A stretch of 64,000 bases of DNA from NCBI GenBank assembly GCA_035235625.1, contig CP141147.1:2766001-2830000 (forward strand), read 5' to 3'. Every line of letters starts with the position of its first letter. Position 1 is the first letter of the stretch. Origin of the DNA: Saururus chinensis (taxonomy: Eukaryota; Streptophyta; Magnoliopsida; Piperales; Saururaceae). Below, piece after piece: positions 22,673-34,708 of the stretch. The translations under genes and the position numbers were made by a program. The notes beneath the pieces were generated by a model. That model saw only the letters and a program-made list of their open reading frames with translations, made no database searches and was not told where the DNA came from.

Positions 22673-25600
22673 TGTCACACCCCGTATTCTGATTACACTT
22701 AACCCAGAGAGTTAAGTGTAATTATGTAAATTTTAGCTAAATTTTAAGAAGTTTTAAGGGATATAATCTTTATATATAGAGAGAGCTCGAAGTAACGAGA
22801 GTAATAAATCGAAGAACACACAAAAGAGAGGTCAGGAGCAAAAGTTACAACCTCAGGAAGTGTGTCATATGGGCAGGACCCACATAAAAAGTACAGAATA
22901 GCCTACCCATGTAGGGTCTAATTTCAAAGTGCTCATCGATACAAGTCCATCGGTACTAAGAAGGCGCGATTCCAACTTCGGAGTAGGAAGTTATCACGTT
23001 TTAAAGTTTTGAAAAAGAAAAAATATACATAAAATTAAACTGTTACCACATGGCAGCGTGTGAGCTGTGCGCACCACACACTGATGCATCAGATTAGACT
23101 GACATGCATCAGACACGCATCTGATGCGTGCGCATCATCGCTAACACACGTTAGACACTTGCCAACGACATTCTAATATAAATAGCGTCAGTTCTTTATA
23201 CTCTCGGACGTTCCAAAACTTCTTTTCTTTGTTTCTTACTCATTTTAAGTCTGATTCGAGTAATTTTATAGGCGTTCTTAGCGAATTTGAGGGTGTTCTA
23301 TTCAATAGAAGCATCCATTTATCAAGTTGGCGACTATATATGGAATGTATCGAGGCAAGAGGAGGCTCTGTCTGTTGCCCACAAGCCCCAAAGAGAGAGA
23401 AGTGGCCCAGAGCAAGAAGAGGTTTCGTCCTCCGTCGTCGAGCCACAACGAGGGAAGTGGCCCCTAGTAGGGAAGGCTTTGTAATGCCCCGACCTAAAAA
23501 CTGACCCAAGTTGGGGGTTCACACTCCGGGTTATCCCGAAAATGATTAAAAATAAACCAAAACCAGGAGCAGTGGACTCTACCGCGCTACGAAACTTTAG
23601 CGCTCCGCGTAGGCCAGAACAAACCTATTTTAATATCTAATTCTTATCGGGCCAACGTTGCCTTGCCGTTAGTTGCCTATGTACGTATCGGATAACATCC
23701 ATGATGTTACTTCGATACGATCGGATCCGTGCGTAGTTCTGCCTATAGGCTACTACATACGTCAAATCGTACGACAATACATGCGTATACCCGAATATTT
23801 AATCAAGGTTATATGAAAACCCATAAAACACCGATAATACATATCTCGCTCTATCGTAGAGACGAGCACCACACGATCACCATAACATGCCTCGCTCTAC
23901 CCCAGAGCGGATCCATCACATTCACACGTCTCGCTCTATCACTGAGCCGAGACCAAACACACACCACACGTCTCGCTGTACCCTAGAGCGAGACGAAACA
24001 TAAACAGGTCACATCAAAGCATAGTAGATCAGAACACAAAGAATCATAACATGGCACATATCCTAAATTATCACATGCATTCTATAATTTAAATGGGAGG
24101 TTAGAAACGCTTACTCCCTTGATGTCCCGCGAGGTAGTGGCATTCAGGGTTGCTCGTTCCTTCTGGGGCACGAGGTTGGCGGACAGACCCTGCCCTTGCC
24201 CCGAACCTATCTTCCCCCTTCCTGACGATACTTAACATGCTGCGCGCCCATATGTTGCAGGCAGAACACCCCTTACCTGGAGACTCTTTTTTTTCGTGCA
24301 TGTAAGCGACAGACAGAATGTCCCCTTCCCCAGGGAGTTTGTCACACTATGCGGCCCTTCGGTGGAGGACGGAGCCTCCCCTACTCCGGGCCATGACTCC
24401 CGATGCGGCCCGGTGGCAGAGGACGGAGCCTCCTCTCTTTTTCGGGCCGTTTCTCTCTCTCTTGGGGCAAGAGCGTGGCAGATAGAGCCTCCTCTTCACC
24501 TGGGTCGTTCCCCCTCTAGGGACGCCAACTCGAGGATGGACCATGCCATTGCGTAGATCACCATCAAATTTGCTAGGAACGCCTCAAGAATGGAAGAAAA
24601 CGAACTCAAAACGAGTCAAAAAACTCTCCCGCAAGTTAGAACGGGATTTCAATTTATAGAGGAGGAGCTGTGGGCGTATGAAATGCCCACAATATACGCA
24701 CGCTGCACATGCGGCGTGCTATCACGTCGTGCGGGAGCTGGCAGTGACGCAGGCCCCATTATGCGGATGGGTGGGCAGATGAGCGGCCCGCCAAGCGAAT
24801 GCATGGGCCCCTCTGCCACGCGGCACCATGCCACGATCTGGGCAGCACGATTTGTGGCGTCAGCGCTGATGCCAGCAATTTCATCTTTATTTGATTAAAA
24901 TAATATTTTCTCAATATTATTTTAATCGAAAAATACCTAAACTTCAACACGTAGTAACTTCTTACCCCGAAGTCGGAATCACGAGTTCTTGGTACCGATT
25001 GGATCTTATCGGCGAGCTCTTCGAAATAAAACCACATATGGGTAGGTTATCCCATTCTTTTCAAGTGGGTCCCGCCCATGTGGCACACTTCCCGAGGCTG
25101 TATCTTTCTTTCCCGACCTCCGTTTCACGTGTTCTTCTATTTGTTATGCTCGTTACTCCGAGCTATACCTGACTACTGGAATTTCATCCATTAAAATCCC
25201 CTAACACTTATTCAAAATTATCAAATTACCCCTTACCCCTCGGGTTGGACGTAACCGAAAAACGGGTCGTTACATGCTTCGTCTTCCACCAAAGGGCCAC
25301 ACAGTGAGAGAAACGTCCCCGTGTTAAAGGGAGGTTCTGTCCGTAGCTAACGGGCACAGAAAGAGAAAAGGGTCTCCGGATAAGGGTAAGGTATGTTTGT
25401 CATATACGGGCACGTTGAGAGAAAAGTGTATATGAGTAGGGAAGATTTTGTTTGCCACCTTTGGGTGCAGGAGGTGTAAAGTGTCCCAGGTTACGGAGAT
25501 GCTATGTATGTTGCCGTTGGGCCAAAATGAGTGAAACATCCTAGGTTAAAGGGAGTGTTTGTCTGCTGCATTTAAACGCAATGGGAAAAACATTTTGGAG

Positions 25601-26455
25601 CAAGAGGAGGTTCTGTTCGCTATCTCCATATTTGAAAGGGAGGACGCCCTAAATAAACCAGCAACTCCAAACACCGCGATATCCGGAACTATAGGGACGT
25701 AAGCTTTTTAGACTTTTTGATTTAATATAATTTATATGCATACACATCTTACTTAGTGTTATTAATATACTAATGAAGATATATAATTTACTATGATATG
25801 ATGGATCATGATATGTTCTGATTCAATCTGCTTTGATATGTTCTATTTTGATCCAATCTACTATGAAATACTCTATTTTGATTTGATATGCACTAATATG
25901 ATATGATACGATCTATTATGGTCAGATGAAATCTGATATGATGTGATGGGATCTGATACGATCCAATTTGTCTCTGTTGTATTTCTGCTCCATTATGTGA
26001 TAGAGTGGGATGTGTGATTCCGCTAATTTATTGGCTTTCGTTCGACTCTAATGATTATTAGATTTCTGTCTGACTCTGTATGATTTATTCGGATATAAAG
26101 ATATACTATTTTAATGTAGATGCTTTTGTGATGCTTGATGCATGTAATAGCAGTTAGGCAGAACTACGCTTGGATCCGATTGTATTAGAACAACATTTTA
26201 GATATTATCCAATACATAAGTAGGCAACCAACGACAAGGTAATGCTGGCTCGATCCAAATTAGTTATAAAATTAGGTTTGTTTTGACCTATGCGCAACAG
26301 AACGCTAAAACTTTGTAGTGTATACAAGAACATTATGACTCTCGCACATAGAGTCTGCCGCTCCTTTTTGGTTGAATTTTTTTTAATTTAATAAACTCCG
26401 ATTTGTTTTCTGAATAACCCCCGGTCCGGGTTGGTTTCTCGGTTGAGGTGTTACA
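22673..26455 (+). repeat. 5' LTR of the 22673-42747 element (split by a solo LTR)
   Basis: Begins TGTCACACC and ends GGTGTTACA. Without the inserted solo LTR it is about 1990 bp, against 1822 bp for the 3' LTR. It contains a TATA-like stretch (TAATATAAATAG near 23174-23185). A tandem array of about 62-bp units carries GGAGGCTCTGTCCG-like cores (about 23357-23479, continuing 25275-25640). Confidence 0.85.
23480..25274 (-). mobile_element. Antisense solo LTR inside the 5' LTR of its own family
   Basis: A 1795-bp unit begins TGTAATGCCCCG and ends GGGTCGTTACA. It is flanked by GGCTT (23475-23479) and TGCTT (25275-25279), a 5-bp target duplication with one mismatch. The 3' LTR of the host element reads straight through at the equivalent site, which proves the insertion. 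Its reverse complement follows the host LTR block by block (CCTACCCAT, GGTACCAAGAAC, GATTCCGACTTCGG), so it is the same family in opposite orientation. A TATA box lies near 24650-24658 on the minus strand. Confidence 0.85.
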
Positions 26456-26457
26456 AA

Positions 26458-26470
26458 TGGTATCAGAGCA
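26458..26470 (+). other. Primer-binding site, tRNA-iMet type
   Basis: TGGTATCAGAGCA starts two bases after the LTR terminus at 26455. This is the standard plant LTR-retrotransposon primer site complementary to the 3' end of initiator methionine tRNA. It fixes the orientation of the element as plus. Confidence 0.93.
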
Positions 26471-26639
26471 TTTCTCTGTCTACGAGAGGAAACTGTTTTG
26501 GAAAAATATTTTGATTAGATCCTAATTTTTTTAATTGGAATTAATCTCGAATCTTGTTCTAATTGTGTTACACTGAATTTAAGATTTGTACATTCTATTT
26601 TCCATGTGTTGAAATGGATTTGAAATGAACATCAATTTT

Positions 26640-27250
26640 ATAAAGTTTGATCTTGAATCTAAAATGATTTGGAAATTTAGCTATGATAAGTGGTATACAG
26701 TTTTGATTTGTAATTCTGCTTTGCTAGTATGGCATCAGAATCGCTATTAACTCTGATATTTATGATTTATGATTTGTTTAATTAGAAGTAATTTTGAATT
26801 TTGAATTTACTTGTGTTGTATTGGAATGATATAAACTCCGATTTTATGAATCCCGCCTTCGGAACGGCTATTATTTAAAAATTATCTTATGAATCTTGGT
26901 TTGATACGAATTCCGATTTTGAATTTGAATTAATTTTTAATTTTTTTTACTGTGATATTGGATTTAATAGGAATTCTGAAATTTGAACTTTTTGTTCTAT
27001 ATATATGACATCGGATTTAATACAAACTCTGATTTTATGAATTCTAATTTTTAATCGAACTTGATTTTTAGAACGTGATTTAATACGAACTTTCTATTGT
27101 ATTTTGCAATTACATTTTGCATGTGTTACATCAGATTCCAGACGGGCTCTAATTTTGTGAAATTTGATTTGTATTCATGAATGATTTGCAATTCTATTTC
27201 GTATGTATGGTGTCAGATCTAATCTGAACTTTGATTTTCCAAATTCTGAT
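26640..27250. repeat. Diverged tandem repeats in the retrotransposon leader
   Basis: Repeated AT-rich words such as AATACGAACTCTGATTTT and ATTTTGAATT recur about every 60-100 bp, highly diverged. No coding potential was seen. The repeat lies where gag would be expected in an autonomous relative. Confidence 0.55.
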
Positions 27251-27361
27251 TTTGAATTAATCGAAAATATCTGTTCTAAATCTGTTACGTAATTTTTTTT
27301 AAAACAAAATAATTTTAGCAACTTCGATTTCAAATAGTTTATTAAATTTATTTTAAACAAT

Positions 27362-28237
27362 GGTAGAATTACCAAGGAGTAACCACCAAACGCCCATGGT
27401 ATAGGACACGAGGCGCTAGTGGAAGACTATATAATTAATTCTACCAAGGTATTGAAAAAAAAATTCGATTTTGAATCGTTGGTTTCAGAAAATTCATTTC
27501 ATTAAGATATCAATTTGTTTTAAAAAGATGCTGGAACTATCTAAGCGTAATCACCAAACACCTGCGGTATAGAACTTGAGTGTTAGTTCTCCCAGTATAT
27601 TGAAATAAAAAAATCAACTTTGAAATATTTAAAATTTGAAAGTTCAAAAGATCTATTTTGCAAGACCAGAACCACCTGGAAGAAACCACGAAACACCTAT
27701 GGTATGGGACGTGAGGTGTTCGATTGTAGCTCTAAAGTTACTTCTTCTGGTGTGTTGAAACAAAATATTTGCTTATAAAATGATTTTATTTTGAAATGCG
27801 GTAGACTTGCCAAGGAGAAACCATTAAACACCCACGATATGGGAATGATGTTTTAATGAAAAGCTCTATGATAAATTGCTGATATATTGGCAACAGATTC
27901 AATTTTGAAAGGTCTATATTTTGAAAGTTGTTTTTAGAAAAACAGTGGAACTACCTAGGAGGAACCAATAAATGCTCTTAGTATGGGACACGTAGTATTA
28001 GCGGATCACTCTCAGGCTAATTCTTCTAGTGTATTGAAATTAAACTCAATTTTGAAATGTTAATATGTTGAAAGTTTGCTTTAAATTAGAGTGAAATTGT
28101 TTCCAAAGGATAGTTGCATTCCATAAGAGAAACCACCAAATGCCCGTGGAATGGGACGATATTAGTAGACCGCTCTAAGGTTGAGTCTACTAGTTGATTT
28201 AACTTCGAGTTCAAATCCTCTATAAGTTTTTGAAAAA
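27362..28237. repeat. Tandem array of about 140-bp units, interrupted by a MULE
   Basis: Six diverged units share a core like GAGAAACCACCAAA, then CCCATGGTATGGGAC and later TATTGAAA. Cores lie near 27375, 27545, 27680, 27818, 27965 and 28125. A seventh unit lies at about 35645-35750, beyond the Mutator-like element, which shows that the transposon inserted into a pre-existing array. The function is unknown; it is noncoding in all frames. Confidence 0.75.
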
Positions 28238-29139
28238 GGAAGCGTTTTATATGCTCCCTGATTCAATGAGCCAAGTATGAGCCATGAATCAGGGAACACC
28301 ACGTTGCAAAATGGAAGGCATATAAACGGTGACTGAAGAGCTAACTTCCTGCTACCTCCGTTTCCCCTTCTGTCCACTTAGCCATTCCCTCCGTTCGAAA
28401 ATTTCCCGCCCTCACACCTCTATTTATCTGGTCTACTATGTCACCGGCGGGGAGATATGGAAGGACGTTTTGGGTGAGATCTTTCTAGTGACGTGAGCTC
28501 GGGCTCTCTCCAGCACGCCTTCTCCTCTTCCACGTAAACCCCCTCCACCTCGTCTCTTCTCTCTTCCTCTCACTGACCTCTCTTCTGCTCTCTGTTTTCG
28601 AGTTATTTTCTACTCTGGCCGTCTCCCACTTTGCATCGGCCCTCCTCTCTTCTACCTCCCTTTCCCGTCTCTTCCCCAAGGCCATCATTTTAGGCCCTTC
28701 CCTCCTCCTCTGCAACCTTGTTTCCGGTCGCCTGTCTGATCTTGGTGGGGAACGATCCCTTGCAGTCTTGCCGCCGGTCTGACTTTTCTGGCCTCTCTAT
28801 TGGGTTTTGTTGCTTGGCGAGAAACAATATTGCGAAGGGGCTGATAACGGACAAGGGAGGTGCCAACGGCAACAAGGACAGGAAGAAGCCCATCTCCCGA
28901 TCCTCAAGAGCCGCTTTCCAAGTCTTCCCCTTCCGTCCGTCTTTGTTATCTTTTTTTTTTTTTTGGTTGGACGGGGTGTGAAGTTTTAAGTTGGTTTCTG
29001 TTCTTACATGTTATTGGCGCCTAGAAGATGTGGGGATCGTGAATAGGTCCTTTGTGCTTTACACTAATCTATGTTCTGTTGGATTTCGGTGAGTTTCAAT
29101 GACCTGTTATAACGTGGGTACAGGAAGATGATGGGTCTA
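28238..29139 (+). repeat. Left terminal inverted repeat of the MULE
   Basis: About 900 bp and GC-richer than its surroundings. It contains CCCTGATTCAATGAGCC near the tip and an 87-codon frame at 28718 whose identical counterpart lies on the opposite strand at 34865. The frame is probably incidental, since only arm identity keeps it. The arms include TC-rich leader-like DNA (28500-28700) that may act as a promoter directing transcription inward. Confidence 0.8.
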
Positions 29140-32120
29140 TGCTGCTTCGATTTTTAAATGGAACTAGTTAATTGATATAGCCAATTTTGATGTATATATC
29201 GAACCACTTTAAGGCTCATGCATTTTCATCTTGGACCGGTTTGGTGATTTCATGGCTAGATTTTGGGGTTTCATGTTGTCATATAACTAAATAAATGGGG
29301 CCTGAAGGGTACATATCAGAATTAATATGGTAATATCTTATTTATGGAGAGAGGAATGAGTCGTTTATGGATTTATCATAGGCCATGACATAGCTTGGTC
29401 AAAATAATAAGGGTCTTGCTGTAGTTATGGGACTCAGAGCAAAGTAGACAGATCACGTGGGTGGGCTGCGGAAGCCAAAACCTATGAGAAATGGTAATCG
29501 GCATTGGAAATCAATTTATGCCTGTTTCAATGGTCAAAATGAGTAAGCTGCCCAGATAGGTTGGTGGCCTATCTTCATATTTCTTTTATAGTAGTAATGA
29601 TGATGATTATGTACGAGTAGTGTATATTTCTTCATATATTTTATCTTCAGCTCCACACATTAACTTACTGAACTGAGCTGCTGAATGTGACATTAATTTG
29701 TATATGCCCATACTCAAGTCTGGCTGTCAATCACCTTGCTGGCATCATCCAAAGTGATCCCTGCAAGGTCATCCCTCTCCTAGAACATTTTTTTTTAAGA
29801 TAATAAAACTGAACGCCATATAATTGGCTTCAACACTAGACAACTAAACTTTAGTTCATATACAATTTATAGATTGATAGTGAAGTCCCAAACTTCTTCA
29901 ATTTTTCCGTTTAACTAAAACATGCCACTACTTATGAATTGTTTCAGGTTCTTGATCAGAGAGGTGTACATCAACTCATTAAGATTGCAACAGGTAGAGG
30001 ACATAGAGCACAGGCTGAATTGAAAAATATTGCAGGTTGAAGGTCAGTTATCTTTTCAGCAGCAGGACCTGGATTCAAGAGGGTTACTGCATTTATAGAC
30101 CCCTCAAGAATACAATGTTCTTCTATAGTGGATGAGGATCTTGGGCACCCCGGCCCCTACGTGCTGGATTCAATGGATGTTGGAACTTGGAAATATGCAC
30201 AAGCTCACTAATTGCAACAGTTATGTTCACTTCTGCTGAATATTTTTCATTATTACACCAGGTATCATATTCACTATTGATATTCTTCTGTGGGATGTTT
30301 GTTACTGGAGGAATTTCACATAACAGGAATTCTTAGTGCTGTTTGGAATAATGGACCCAATAAGCTGAAATTTTTACCTTAGTGAACAATCAAAAGATGG
30401 GATATTTGGACAGTCTAATAAAGGCTTTCAGATTCATTTATGCTCAATACATGTCTATCGATTTTATCCACCTAAGATGCGTTATTCTGTCCATCTCTGC
30501 ATGCATATCATGTGTACTTTAGTTTTGAGAGATTTTTTATTCGTAAAATTTTCTTCTACTTATGATTCTACGAGATGTTTCTTTCATATGTGTACTGTAT
30601 ATTAGTTCATATTTGGATCAGTAGTTTCATACAGTTTAAACTTTACTATGTATCTTATAATAAAACTATGACTCTATTGAAGGATCTTCTTTTATTGAGG
30701 AGTTTTTAACTAGAAATCTTAATTTCCTTGAGGCGGTTGTAAATATTGGTTTTTCTGGGCCTATGCTTGTTCCTTTCTTTTTCACCTTTCTGGCAATGGT
30801 TTAATATGATGTGCATACAATTATCCTGGAAGTAGTTTGTGTTTCCAAATGTATTGGAGGCTTCGGCTATTTTGTATGCACGCCTTTTTTATTGGGCTTG
30901 TGCATTTGTTTTCCATCTAATTAAGTACATGATGAATACATTTTACACCATTGCCAGTCATATTCTCTACTATGTCATAGTCTTTTATAGTGTAAAGTGT
31001 ATCTATCTTGGATGACCTTAGCGTTCTGAGGTGCATAGAGTATTAACAATTATAATTCTAAAGACATGTTATCCATTTTTACAAAAAAAAAATTATATTC
31101 TGCAGCCTGTTTACGTTAAAGATGACTTCTTTTATACTCTTTCCTGTAATTCCCTGGATTGTGGGACCCGAAATGGTACAACTAATTTATCTGAACAATT
31201 GAAAAATAACACTGAGGTACTAAGTTCAATTAAGTATGTCTCTTCTCCTCTCAATAGCTAAATTTATTGACATTCGTTGAGTTCTTTATATGTATGCAGA
31301 CATGTGGCAATTTCCCAAGGCATAGAGGGAGCTGTGGTGGTCGTAGCCCTCCCCGGAGAGGCTGAGGTTGTGGATCCTACTATGGGAGAGGATTCGGCTA
31401 TGTTGGTAGAGGATGCAGTTAGGTCGTGCAAAGCCCCATAGACAAATGAATATAAATCAGCCTTATCAGAGTTAGTCTCTCTGTGTTTTCATCCAGAGCA
31501 AATTTTTGCCAAGGCAACATGTAGGCGTACTGGAGGTCTATGACCTTGTAATGCTTACTCTATTTTCTTGTATTCTTTTATGAGATTTGGCACAAATATG
31601 TTTTACCATATCTGTGGTACATCTATGGTTAACCTTCATTGAGATAGGTTGCTGATATATTAGCACAATAATTCTGAGCTAAAGCATATTGCTACTGAAA
31701 TGGTAATGATCAGAATCAACGCAATAATGATACCCAGCACCACAAGCTTTATCTTCAAGTTCTGCTACAGCCTGGGCCTTAAGTTTTGCAAGTATGATAG
31801 TCTCCAAAGGATGTTAGTACCGCAATTGCTCTTTAAGTCTGCAAAGTACAAGGCTCCCATACATGTACCAACGAGGTCACTTTGAATTTTTCAAGAATAA
31901 AACTTTCAAAGCCAATGTACAACTTTCTATTTCCCCAAAATTATTAAACCACCTCCAGTGCAAATGACCACCATTGTGGTGACATCTTCCTATAAGAGGA
32001 AAGTGTAGCAAATGGCAATTCAATTTGCAAAATTTTCTGAACTACGACTGTTAAAGTTTGGGAGTTAAGACACAAGTCACATGAAGAAAGTAGACCATAA
32101 TGTGACATTGAAGCCATAAG
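29140..32120 (+). other. MULE interior, plus-strand gene-like fragments, unidentified
   Basis: There are short splice-bordered stretches that read as exons but that I cannot name. About 29948-29986 and 29992-30038 read roughly LDQRGVHQLIKIATG and RGHRAQAELKNIAG, each ending at a GT-type border. A stretch at 30052-30210 reads AAGPGFKRVTAFIDPSR. An Arg/Gly-rich stretch at 31305-31420 resembles an RGG-box tail. Stops separate them. They may be further captured host exons; no function is claimed. Confidence 0.35.
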
Positions 32121-32177
32121 TCCACAGGAAAATCACATAGCATTCACTTTCCCCTGCCCCCAACAATTGAGTGATAG

Positions 32178-32560
32178 TACCCGTACAATAGTGTAAACAT
32201 AAGACCACAAGAAAATGGCTGCTATATGTACAATTCCTTTAGAATAAAGGATAAAAAATTATGGATATCTAAGATTTTCATGAAACTGAAAATACTGACT
32301 TAAATAGACACAATTGACATAAACAGTTTCTCATTTTTTTCTGGGTTATGAAGGAATAACATGTACAAAAATAAGTAACACCACTGCATATCTCCTGTTC
32401 ATTTTGTATTCTATAATTTTTTTTCACTTCTGTATCGCCTAATCTGCTTCCGAGTCTAACTTGTTTCTACCAATGAGTACAACTAGATCCCATGTCTCAT
32501 TCCATCTGCACAGACAAAATTGATTAAAAAGATTAGCAGATATAAATGTCATTAAACAAG
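32178..32560 (-). repeat. Direct duplication inside the MULE (partner at 34114-34495)
   Basis: Two copies of about 370 bp in the same orientation, including CATAAGACCACAAGAAAATGG and TTTTTTCTGGGTTATGAAGG words. Each contains, on the minus strand, an acceptor-bordered short exon-like stretch reading LIGRNKLDSEAD then stop (ends near 32439 and 34372). The copies bracket the uricase exons. Confidence 0.75.
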
Positions 32561-32754
32561 GATGACAAATTTGTCCTGCATCCACTCTATTTGTACTAGA
32601 AATCTTCATGTAACAACAAATGATATAGAGGTGTAAATTCTCTGAAGAAGGCAACAACCAAGTGTAGAGATCTTAAATAAGAGTGGTCACACCATAGGTT
32701 TGTTATAACATGATGACAAAAATATATGAGCAATAGCAAGCCTTCTTCACCAAC

Positions 32755-33741
32755 CTGGGTTGTTTTTAGCAAAGCCAGTCCTTCAGTGCCGGAGGTTACA
32801 AGTAATCCATCCCCTTTCTTCACAGCAGCTTCTGTTGTTTGTTTCTCACATCCAAGCTTGAACCCTAAAACCAAAAAACAGCAAGAGGGCTTGTGATCAA
32901 CTTCTAAAGAAAAGGTAGATATTCTGTTATAGATGGAAATTTCTGATCCAGATCCCAGAACTTTGCTATAATAAAATCCCTTCAACTAAAAGCTAAAGCT
33001 ACCTATCAAATAATAAAACTAACAGCTAAAGCTGTTAGATAAAAGGATTATAAGCTAACACTATTATACTAAAAAATGATTTATCTTTTTAACGAAACCA
33101 ATGCTAGAAATTAATAAGACATGCCCAATGCACATATCATCCATAGTCCATATAAAATTTTATTGCAAGAAAAAAAATTATATTGAAAATCCACCATTTA
33201 AGATACATACTTTATTATAAAATTTTACACTAGAGCATAACACACTAAGATCTTCCCAGGATAGTACTCTACATACCATTCTACTTGGGGTTAATTGCAA
33301 GACTGCTCATTATAGATGATAAAACAATGCTGGCTTATGCTTTATAAGAAGAGAAAATTCAAATCGGCATTTAAAAAATTACAGCCATTTTTTTAACAAA
33401 GGAATAATAAACAAACCATGATTATGAGGTTGACCGTCAATAGAAACACGCTCCCATGGCTTTTCAACTATTTTGATTACGGCAGTAGAAACCTGCATAG
33501 CATGAGCAAGGATGATTTTGTTACTGAAGATGAAAAAATTATAAAGGAGTAACTAACAAAAGGAAACAGTAAGAAGTAACAAGTAACAAGTAAAATTAGA
33601 GCACTAAACATAAATGTACTTTCATTTGACAGCCTAATCGATACTCACCACTGGGTAGAATGAAACAAAGTGTCTACCTAACAGAATGCCAAATTCCTCA
33701 ACAGACAAAGGTTCAGAACACTCCTTCACTTTTGCATATAC
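32755..33741 (-). pseudogene. Captured urate oxidase (uricase) gene fragment, three exons
   Basis: Urate oxidase is the peroxisomal enzyme that converts urate to 5-hydroxyisourate in purine breakdown. Reading on the minus strand, exon 1 is 33741-33649 (31 codons; includes LSVEEFGILLGRHFVSFYPV). Exon 2 is 33492-33417 (VSTAVIKIVEKPWERVSIDG, then QPHNH). Exon 3 is 32864-32755 (GFKLGCEKQTTEAAVKKG, later GTEGLALLKTTQ). All three have correct AG and GT borders and compatible phases (0, 1, 0), giving 93 uninterrupted codons from the middle of an approximately 300-residue enzyme. The N-terminal part with the catalytic Lys and Thr and the C-terminal part with the catalytic His and peroxisomal signal are absent. 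It lies inside the MULE interior, so it is a captured fragment, not a working gene. The KPWERV and LKTTQ blocks make the identification firm. Confidence 0.85.
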
Positions 33742-33925
33742 CTGTTCACAACAGATAGTTGACTCAACTACGTTATTGATTTCAATTGTTACGTTGTTTA
33801 TATATGAAACAGAAAATATCTAGGTAATATAAAAAATCATTGCAAAAGGCGAGATGCAGTGAAAAAATGGGAAGCAAACTAAAGATCAAATCCAAACACA
33901 CACAAAAAAACAGAACTTGAGCAAA

Positions 33926-34183
33926 CTAAAAAAGGCAAACTAAACAGAGCTTTGATTTTTTAATGAGTCCTTGACATCTTCTCAGACCCAAACAATCCTC
34001 AATACTGGAAGTTGGTTCCTCTGTGCCGCTTGGAAGTAATTTTGATGTTTCTACAGTGAACTCTGCACGAGGTGTGATATTTTCCTCATGGGTGCTTTGA
34101 TTGGAAGATACCCATACAATAGTGTAAACATAAGACCACAAGAAAATGGCCCCTATCTGTACAATTTCTTTAGAATAAAGCAT
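33926..34183 (-). other. Unassigned exon-like frame in MULE interior
   Basis: An 85-codon frame containing ITPRAEFTVETSKLLPSG. It lies on the minus strand upstream of the uricase exons but does not resemble uricase. It could be another captured exon or chance; there is no domain evidence. Confidence 0.25.
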
Positions 34184-34708
34184 AAAAAAACTGGATATCT
34201 AAGATTTTCATGAAACTGAAAATACTGACTTAAACAGATGCAATTGACTTAAACAAGTTTTTCATTTTTTTCTGGGTTATGAAGGAATAACATGTAAAAA
34301 AATGAGCAACACCACTGCATACATATAGTTCATTTTGTATTCTATACTTTTTTTCACTTCTGTATCGCCTAATCTGCTTCCGAGTCTAACTTGTTTCTAC
34401 CAATGAGTACTCCTTGATCCCATGTCTCATTTAATTTCATCTGCACAGACAAAATTGATTAAAAAGATTAACATATATAAATGTCATTAAACAGGGATGA
34501 CAGATCATTCCGTTAACAATAAAGTCAATAGGCATTTCCGTACTATAAAGTTGTCATAAATTCCGTAAATATTAAAACCGTATGAACTTTGAATGATGTG
34601 GAAGCTTAACTTAAGCACAACTTACTAGATACGAGCTGCAATTTTGTGTCTAGCACTACAGACAGCATAATCCAACATTTGATATAAGGCTATTATTATC
34701 ATATGTAA

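Noticed and set aside
28718..28981. 87-codon frame conserved in both terminal repeats of the MULE
   Set aside because: Conservation follows from arm identity; no domain and no start context stronger than chance.
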